Part shown: piece by piece, positions 56,213 through 64,000 of the stretch
Layout of the letters: each line of letters starts with the position of its first letter
Position numbering within the stretch: position 1 is the first letter of the stretch
Origin: Cladopsammia gracilis
Lineage: Eukaryota > Cnidaria > Anthozoa > Scleractinia > Dendrophylliidae
Reading direction: 5' to 3'
Assembly: GCA_022457155.1 (NCBI GenBank)
Contig: JAJGOT010000261.1
Coordinates: 623,001 to 687,000 of the forward strand
DNA length: 64,000 nt
Notes under the pieces: generated by a model
What the model was told of the DNA's origin: nothing
The model's database searches: none
The model's input: the letters and a program-made list of their open reading frames with translations, nothing else
Program-made: the position numbers and the translations under genes

Positions 56213-59200
56213 GTTAGGCGATGGAGGAGCGTGTTCAGTTGAGGTAGAGTTGATGAAGGCCGCACGATGTGCTATAGGGCTGGCTGTGGGCTCCGAGTTG
56301 GTTGGCTCTTGAATCCTAAATGCACAAATGTATGTAAAAATTCACATTTTCTAGAGTCGCGTTTGTGTATAATATCTAGTTATCTGTCATATAAATATGG
56401 CAGATCTGGCGACTGTATAATGCCTGCCAGTTGTAAAGCGTTTTACTTTTGACAGGCGTGCTCACAGCAACGGCAACAAACTGACAAACGTGAGAACGCG
56501 CGTTTAGTCTGTTACCCTGGGGCAAGAAGGCATCTCGCTCTCATCTGACACTAAATCAATTCTCAAATACTCGAGTAAACACATAAATCTTTTTCTTTCA
56601 AACAAACATACCCGAAGCAGTAAAAGCCGCGCGTTTGGTACAAGTAAACTGAGTCCGCTCTGGTTTCAAATGTTGCAATTTTTCAGTTCAATTTCTTTTT
56701 CTAAGGCCATGGAAATATAATTAAAAAGTTGTCGTTAAGGCCTCCGACGACTGAATAATATTTTGACATTTTTATCGCCAGTAGTTTGCTGATGTTAGTC
56801 ACAAAAGAGCGCGCACTTTAAGCGGAAACAAAGATATTTTGACTACCTGAAGGTGGTTTTAAATTGATTGCCATTTTGTTGCCCAGTATTGTGACAAAAC
56901 AGGTTTTCGCGTCCGACGAGATCACGGAACGAACATTCGGTTACTAAGCTACAAGAAAGGAAGAAAAACCAGAAACGACTGTTTTTCAAAACGTAAACAT
57001 TATCATTTCATCTTTGAAAAACAGACATATTAAGTGGGATGACATTAGCTTTGTTTAATTAATTCATCGAGAAAAATATGCAGTTATGATTTATGACATA
57101 CTTTATAATAGAAAACGCGCCAAAAACTTGAAAACGAAGCGACTGAGGATGTATCTCGCTCAGCTCTCTGATTTTAGGACTATTTTCATGGTTGTTGGGC
57201 TAGTCCCTGCAGTATCTAGACTCTCTTTACCAGATGCGTACTTACTTATTTTAGGATTGTGGTACTCGACCCGATCCTTGTGTTTGATCAAGTTTGTTTC
57301 TGAATGTTCCTTTGAGCGACCGCGTAGGTTAATTATCCTTGTACAAATTTACATTAAAAGTATCAAATATTTGTTCTACCTTTCCAAGCTTTCAATTCGA
57401 CCGAGATCAAAGACTTTAAATATACAGTTTTGAAAGATACGTCATGTGAGCTTTTGTTTCTGGATTAAACGCTTGTCACAAATAAGATAACGAGACAACC
57501 AAACATTCAACTTACATAACTGTCGCGATCCTGTGATTTCCCTTCCTACGTTTAGGTGCGAACATGTTCTCGAGTTCCTCTTTTGCGGTTAAGACGTGCT
57601 ATGTTTAACAGATAAGTGAACACGCTTAACTTTACTTTCGCTAGGTTTTTCGAGGACCTTATCAGTGAATCCAAAAGAATTGCCGCTTAACCTCTGCTCT
57701 CACAAGTAAAATAAAACAAGACGATCGCGACAAAATTTGTACTTATTTCTGAGTGATGACAAGCACAGCTGAGCTGTTACGAGAAATATTTTAGCTTATT
57801 GGATCGGACAATGAAATGAATCCGCCTGACTTGAGCTGGCGACCCTTGGATGTGTGCTGCTAACCGGAATTACCCACATACCCCGAAGGGTTGATACTAC
57901 GATTTTAAAGCGCTTTCTGGAAGAAACGATGTTTATTTTCAGATTTTTGTGCGATAACAATGTTTAGCGATTTATGATACTTCCTTACATGTTTCCTTAA
58001 GGGGCATAATCTCCCTTGTTTGACCTCGTATCGAGTTAAGGGAAAAGTTATCGGAATTTTCTAACAGAAACATTATCATCAAACTTTGCAAGGCTTGCCA
58101 CGTTTTATTGAAATAACGGCTGCCCTTTCGCCCCAAAAACAGGCGATGTACTAAACTACTTTGCACGGCATAAAGTTATTTATTTTGTTTTGCGGGGTGA
58201 CAGAGTGTGGAATATTTAAAATCAAGCTGCGATAAGATAACCAATCGCATATTAAACAAAAATAGTAGTAGTACCCCACACCAAGAAAAGAATTCCACAA
58301 TTACAAAATAAAATGCTCGAAACTTGTTGGTAAAATCTGACTTTAATCCACATCAAGGCCGTATGAACAATTTCTGCTGCTTACATTACTCCGAAATACC
58401 GATAAATTTAGATACAAAACGGAAAAGAGCGTTTCAAATTATTGCTATTCATGAACAGAAGTTACCATTCAAAGTTATTGTTTGTCGTGTTTTGAATGCT
58501 AAGGTTACGGACCTTACAATGTGATGAAATACGTACTCATTAAGAGCTGTGAACGATGAAAGCACTGCGTCTGTATCAGCTTGATTAGCCTTTTTGAAAA
58601 CCGAAATAAATTCCCATATGTGCCCACATCTTCTTTTATCCCTCGTTAATGGGAACTTATATAATGAACCGTGTAAAAATAACGAGGATGCTCGTCGGAA
58701 ATGTTCTAAAAACCTCTTAGGGGGGTGGTCATAACTAGTATACTCGACAAGGACCCACCCTGTGTAGGGGTAGGATAGGGGGGTAACACAAGATACCACC
58801 TATCTGATGAGTGTAATGGACACAATTTTTTGGTCTAAAAATTAGAGATGAGAGTTTAATATTCTGTCTGCATGAAGCTTGCATTGCTAGTAAAATGGTA
58901 CAGGAATATTTTTATCTTACTCTCAGTTTCTACTCCTGATAGAATGAGGGCCATACCAACAAGACACCATCTTTTTAGGTGGGGGAGAGGGGGTACATAA
59001 AGAGACCACCAGTATTTTTGTTACATGGTGGTTCCTGTCCGAGTACAATAGTTTTGACCATTTCCCTAAAAGGTACCAGAATCTCTTTGTTGGGCGTGGC
59101 CCAAATGGATTTTTTTATCCCTAAGAGCCTGGTATCAATTCTATAACAACACATGAACTGGCACTTAAACAATTTTTATCGATGAGTCATGAATGAGACA

Positions 59201-60914
59201 ACAGTAATGAATGAGACAACAGTAAGAACCAGTTTACTCACGGACAAACAGATTCTGCCATATTTTTTCAGCTCAATACTCTAAAAGGTAGCGCGATAAT
59301 TCTAACGGTGGTCATTTTAGATTAAAGCGCCCTAAGCGGTACTAATCTACAAATTTTGACCCCTAAAAGGTACGACGAGCACCCCGTCATCCTCTCTGGG
59401 ATGAACGGCGGCTCCCTCACTAGTAAGTCCATACGATATTACTCAAAAAAAAATTCTCGTTTTAGAATAGGCCTCCTGGAAGTTTTCTCCGGCTAAATTT
59501 GTAATTTCGGTTCGGACAGAAACTCCATCGATATGCCAAAATAAACACCTTAACGCAACACCGGGTTGTTGCAATGGTCTGAATTTTTATGCGGGAAATT
59601 CTTTCCGGCCGACTGAGAATGAAGACATTGCGCATGCTCACAGTTTGACCGCGGTTACCGCGGGTAATCTCTGGTGTGGGTCACCAGCCGAAATAGGAAC
59701 TTTCGTGGACTTCTCACTCGCCCGTTAAAGAAGAAGAACGCTTAGGAACTAAGCTGCACTTTAAGTAAGTAACTGGAACAAAGACGAAGAAAACATTGTT
59801 TGTCAGAGTAATGAAATTGATTTCTGTGTCCTCAATACGTTTCCTGATTTACAGGGTCCTAGAACATTTTCATACGGAGATAAAATTTTCTTCTTTTGCG
59901 TGTCTGCATAAAGTAAACATCACTTAAAAGAAAACAATTGGAAGTTAGAGTTATAAAAAAAATATCGAATAACAGTACGGAAAGGAATTTCCAGTTTCAG
60001 TGAATTACCTAAAACTGACCTTCAATGGCAAAAATAATCTGAACGTTCGTTAGGAATTTCAGTTTTACAATTTCAGTTTTGTACTCAGTAATACAATAAT
60101 TTGTTTTTATGCGATACTTGGCGCGATGAATATGATGAATATGATGATGATGATAATAATTGTTATCATAGCTAAAAGGCGGCACTAGCTATTAAAACAG
60201 TGAACAAACAAACAGTAGTGAATATACGGGCAATGAAAATGTTTAAATAGGTAATTTATATAAAGCATTCCTTTAAAATCCAAACATTTTATTTTGGGAC
60301 CATGGAGCCATATGGATACTTACTCAAGAAAAAAGAAATTTGCATGTTTAATTGCCATGGTTTGAGGGCAAACATTAACAGTGTTGTCACAATGAGTCAC
60401 CTGCTTAAACTTAAGAATATTATATTTGTATTCGTGAGTTAAAATGCTGCAGCGTTACTGTGATCACGAAAACAGTCCAAATATGAAATCATAAGCAGTT
60501 TTAAAATTTTAACTTGTCGTTTAGTTTGGTAAATTTACAAAAATGGAACTGTTTTTTCTGTAACTGTTGTCAGATTTTGAAACAAAAGTAAACAAACAGC
60601 TTCGATGTATTGCAACCGATATGACGCGCCTCTACAGATAACATGAGAAGAAACAAGAAAAAATGATGTGTTCTTTTCTCTTTAAAGATATTAACAAATT
60701 ATACCGGAAAAACAATAATATTCTTAGGCAGTTAAACGGCAACTAACCTTGTACGAAATTGTTTCAGGTAGTAATAAAGACGACACGAAGAAAAGCTACC
60801 AGCACCATCAAACTTGTTAAGTCAACCGGAGTTCGAGACAATGCTGTCTCGCACTGTCCCATCAATCAGTGGGCGCTTGTCATTTAATTAAAAATCAAAC
60901 ATATTCAGCGGGTC
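56213..60914. other. Long region without a supported gene
   Basis: The first few hundred bases should hold the promoter and 5' UTR of Kv gene B. A plus-strand 115-codon ORF at 57086 has no recognisable domain. A degenerate repeat block lies at about 58860-59420. Nothing else resolved. Confidence 0.4.
58860..59420. repeat. Degenerate repeat with 'cctaaaaggta' units
   Basis: The phrases ccctaaaaggtacca (59083), ctaaaaggtagcg (59281) and cctaaaaggtacgacgagca (59361) recur at intervals with related flanks such as ggtgggggagagggggta. It looks like an old tandem repeat or element; unit length could not be fixed by eye. Confidence 0.45.
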
Positions 60915-61280
60915 ATGGAAGGGTGGTGACTAGAATGGATACTCCAAAATCAGGTTGGACCACCTCGGACACCTTATTGAGACTTATATATCGGAGTAAC
61001 TGGTTAGCTTTCAGTTGAGGTTGGGCAATGGGGGCAACAGTTTATATAGTTAAATTTAAGACAGCTAGGTGGTACAGTGGTACCGTAGGCTATATAAGCC
61101 TAAGCCTAGCTGAGGTCACAGGTTCAATCCTGAATGGGGATTTTAGATTTTCTTTTTTACACTTAAAAATCTATTGAAAATAAATTCTAAGTGTCGACAT
61201 TACGTTATATAATTCTCAATAAGCGTCCGAAGTGGTCCAACCTGATTTTGGAGTATCCATTCTAGTCACGACCTTTCCAT
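60915..61280. mobile_element. Palindromic element carrying a tRNA-like sequence (copy 2)
   Basis: Outer arms atggaaggg-tggtgactagaatgg and their mirror end at 61280; inner ends tcggacaccttattgaga are shared with copy 1 at 46420-46763. The tRNA-like part is on the plus strand at about 61066-61137: GGTGGTACAGTGG...GTAGGC with B box AGGTTCAATCC. The two copies therefore share the core and differ in their outer arms. Confidence 0.85.
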
Positions 61281-61827
61281 CACCCGCCGCAGTCAGCCTT
61301 GCTTGATTTCCTTGATTTTTTGTTACGCAGGCTAATGAAATGGTTTCATTTTGGACCGACGATTCCGACCGATCAATGCGATCTCTTTTACCGTATTTCT
61401 AGTGTATAGACAGATATTCGTTATCCGACATCTGATATTCGAATATAAACGATATTCGATATTCGATTAACATCAATCGATATTTCGCGAATTTCGAAAC
61501 CGATACGTGTCTGTGATTCACTTGTAACTTGCAACTTCGCAACTCCCAGATTACGCCATGAGGCGGAGATAACCTTTCCAAGATAAGGTTATGTATTTTT
61601 TGATAGAATTATTTATTTTTGTATCTCACTTGACTATGCTAGTGATCATTCAACTGAATTATCTAGCATGGTGGATTTTTGGTTATTTCTGCATTAAATT
61701 TTTTTAAGATTTCAAAAGTAGCTGTTTTGAGTACTTTAATAGGTAAGAGCTTTCAGAATGCATAGTCTCACCAAATGTTGTCGTCTATTCCACTTTCAGT
61801 TAGCTGTTTAGCCTGACTGGCTTGTAT

Positions 61828-61863
61828 CCTGCACTATCCCGCACTATCCCGCACTATCCCGCT
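61828..61863. repeat. 10-bp tandem repeat, three units
   Basis: gcactatccc repeated three times, then a diverged unit. Confidence 0.85.
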
Positions 61864-62899
61864 CCCGAATGTCAAGACCGACTCAACTGTGTGAACAATC
61901 AGTGCCTTTGAGAAAAGGTACTTAAAGCGCAAGCCATCAATCACCCCTCCCACAAAGAAGGAAATAAAAACACTCCTTTTCATAGCTGTATCGAAACGGA
62001 ATAGGCGGGAGCACCCCATTGTTAGGGATGACAATAAAGTAATAAACTTTTTAATTAAAAATTAGTTGTTTAGGTCGGATCGGCTTAATCCAGGACAATG
62101 GTATAACTGCAGACTAGTATGGCCGACAGTTTCGAAAACTTACTCATTGTTTAATTATCTCGTTCGCAGTCAGATCCAAATTTTAACGTCCTCTGCTATT
62201 TTGAAGTAAGCCGAAAACAAAACAACCGTTTTGCGGAAGAATGAAGGAAAAGTTCCCCGGTCCTCTTATTTCAACGTTTTGAACAAACTAACTTCTTACC
62301 GATTATAGAGTTCACAATTCATGTCAAAGTGAATGCACTGTTCTATTAATCTCAATCGGAAATACCTTAATCTTTCTATTAACCTTACCTTGCCTTTACA
62401 CGGTACGATCTCTTCGTAATGCAGTGACTTTCTCCCATGTCAATCTTTTCAGGGCAACACAGAAAACACCAGATTCATACAACATACACGGGGTTGTTGA
62501 GCCATCATTCGTTTAGCAAAAAAATCTGAAATGGAATGCCGACGCAACGTCACCTTTTCAATCCTTGTCGAAGTAATTAAAATCTGATTTCTTATCAAAC
62601 TATATTAAGTTCAAGTCGACTGCACATGGAGTCAATATGACCAGTGTTAAAAAACAGATGTATTTATAACAAAACGTATTTCCGTGAATTTCTCGAAATA
62701 ATACGTTTTTCCTTATAGATCTATTACCATTCTTTAGTCGTTTCTGTGTTTTTTAAATGCTACGTTTTCTGTTCTGTAATCAGTAATAACTTTATTATAT
62801 GTTAATCGTTCTTGGCAATTAGAAGCGATTCGCTGAACTCTGCTAAAACAACAAGATCACATGTAAAAACAATCGACGAAAGACATTCTCTTTTTTTCC
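61864..62899. other. Spacer, no gene seen
   Basis: No ORF of recognisable family and no obvious repeat. Confidence 0.4.
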
Positions 62900-63042
62900 A
62901 GAGTGATTTTACTTCATCTGTGAAATAGTTAGTAGAATAGAACGCACTTTTAGACTATAATTCCTTTGTTTTCTTTTGTTAAATTTTGACTATCACACAC
63001 TAATTGTTAGATAGTGTTTCACAGATGAAGTAAAATCACTCT
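62900..63042. mobile_element. Short inverted-repeat element
   Basis: agagtgattttacttcatct plus gtgaaa at the left is mirrored by tttcacagatgaagtaaaat plus cactct at the right; about 27-bp perfect arms around 90 bp. Confidence 0.88.
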
Positions 63043-64000
63043 AAAACCACCACTTAAATACTGTTGAACTAAACTGCCTTGATTTTGCTTATAATTGGAT
63101 TTAAGTACAAAAACACAAACTAAACCACCACCTCACAGTCAGTGTAGGTTTATATTTTTATAGAACTTAAGTTCTTCAAACAGACACATATGACTAAGTA
63201 AAGAAAACAGTCTTAGAATGTTTCGTCCTAATTAAACATATTTGTCTATAATTAGTATAAGTTTTGCGATAATTGCTTATCTGTGTTTGCAGGAATTTTC
63301 CTTGTGTTTATACGAAACATCCAGCTATCGTCAAGTATAACTGAGTAACAGCGTTCTTTAGTCATACGTGATATACAAAAAACAGCCGCCCCCCAAACAA
63401 GATCAAACGTCAAGGCCAAAGACTGAATATTTTTTGTGGACTGAGATAATGGCCCGGTCGATCTGTTTATAATTGTAACCATTTGATGCTAACTTCTGTC
63501 GCGGTCCCAAAGGGTTAGGGTGTGGTGGGGTCAGGGTAGGGTGTCCCTGTTAGTGGGACAAAATGGATAAGGGAGAGGAAACACACAGGCTAGCAGCCGC
63601 CAGTAGCCCCAAAATAAAATAAAACTGTTACCCCTGGGCCTCTGAAATGGTCCATTATATCACTCTGTTAATTTTTATCGTATTTATTAAAGGAGCAGTG
63701 TCGCGGGGAACAAATCATGGTTTGTTCCAGCACTCAAATCTGCAAAAGAACGATACGTAGGATCTACGAAAGACCTAATCAGCCAAAAAATGAACAAACA
63801 TAACCAACAAACTGCAAGGCTGATCTGACTACGTAAAAAAGTAGATTTTGCGAGACACCAATTCGACAAAAACCGACGATAAAGCAGGGCGGTAGCATCC
63901 GCGGACAGCTGTGCGGTGTAGCTTGTGGCAAACTAAGAACGACTACAAGAATGCAGTCGTAAATAGATTGCACAATGACCCGTTCACAATATCAAGTTCC
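63043..64000. other. Right edge of the window, no gene seen
   Basis: AT-rich to 63480, then a G-rich patch (agggttagggtgtggtgggg) at about 63511-63560. No supported gene. Confidence 0.4.

Noticed and set aside
57086..57433. 115-aa plus-strand ORF
   Set aside because: No domain, signal or conserved motif recognised.

Overview
The window reads as animal nuclear DNA, most likely from an anthozoan cnidarian and probably a reef-building coral. The genes are spliced with GT-AG introns, the DNA is AT-rich, short inverted-repeat elements are very dense, and there is a Penelope-like retroelement and a fragment of a Crypton-type protein. Several inverted-repeat families look like ones I associate with coral genomes; that part is recollection, not a search. 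There are no operons, CRISPR arrays or bacterial signals.

Five protein-coding genes can be supported. (1) 3582-6687 minus: a two-exon ecto-nucleotide pyrophosphatase/phosphodiesterase (ENPP4/5/6 type, 490 aa). (2) 8816-15327 plus: a twelve-exon NOP53 (GLTSCR2) ribosome-biogenesis protein, 420 aa, whose ninth intron has U12-type splice signals. (3) 18438-19814 plus: an intronless, unrecognised 458-aa protein with a C-terminal coiled coil. (4) 22445-32605 minus: a five-exon Shaw/Kv3-like potassium channel subunit, 1033 aa, with a degenerate S4, a GYGE filter and a very long tail. (5) 51344-56212 minus: a two-exon Shaw-like paralogue, 546 aa, with a normal GYGD filter. I joined exons by hand from splice sites; every model keeps one open frame to a stop.

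Layout: 1-3.6 kb has no gene; 3.6-6.7 kb ENPP; 6.9-7.9 kb mobile inverted repeats, including a nested set; 8.8-15.3 kb NOP53; 15.4-17 kb repeats, including an 800-bp array of 44-bp units; 18.4-19.8 kb the orphan gene; 22.4-32.6 kb Kv gene A; 32.6-51.3 kb a mobile-element-rich spacer (Crypton fragment at 35.3 kb, many foldback elements, Penelope-like element at 47.1-49.6 kb); 51.3-56.2 kb Kv gene B; 56.2-64 kb no recognised gene but more foldback elements.

The two Kv genes form a tandem cluster on one strand. They share a splice junction just before S1, a Zn-binding T1 domain, and loss of the second proline of the S6 PXP motif. This suggests a local duplication that gave modulatory ('silent') subunits, gene A being the more degenerate. 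The other genes look functionally unrelated. The most unusual points are the altered Kv channel motifs, a near-perfect 250-bp-arm inverted repeat in the intron just upstream of the gene A filter exon, the U12 intron in NOP53, and one tRNA-like palindromic element found twice inside two different outer inverted repeats.
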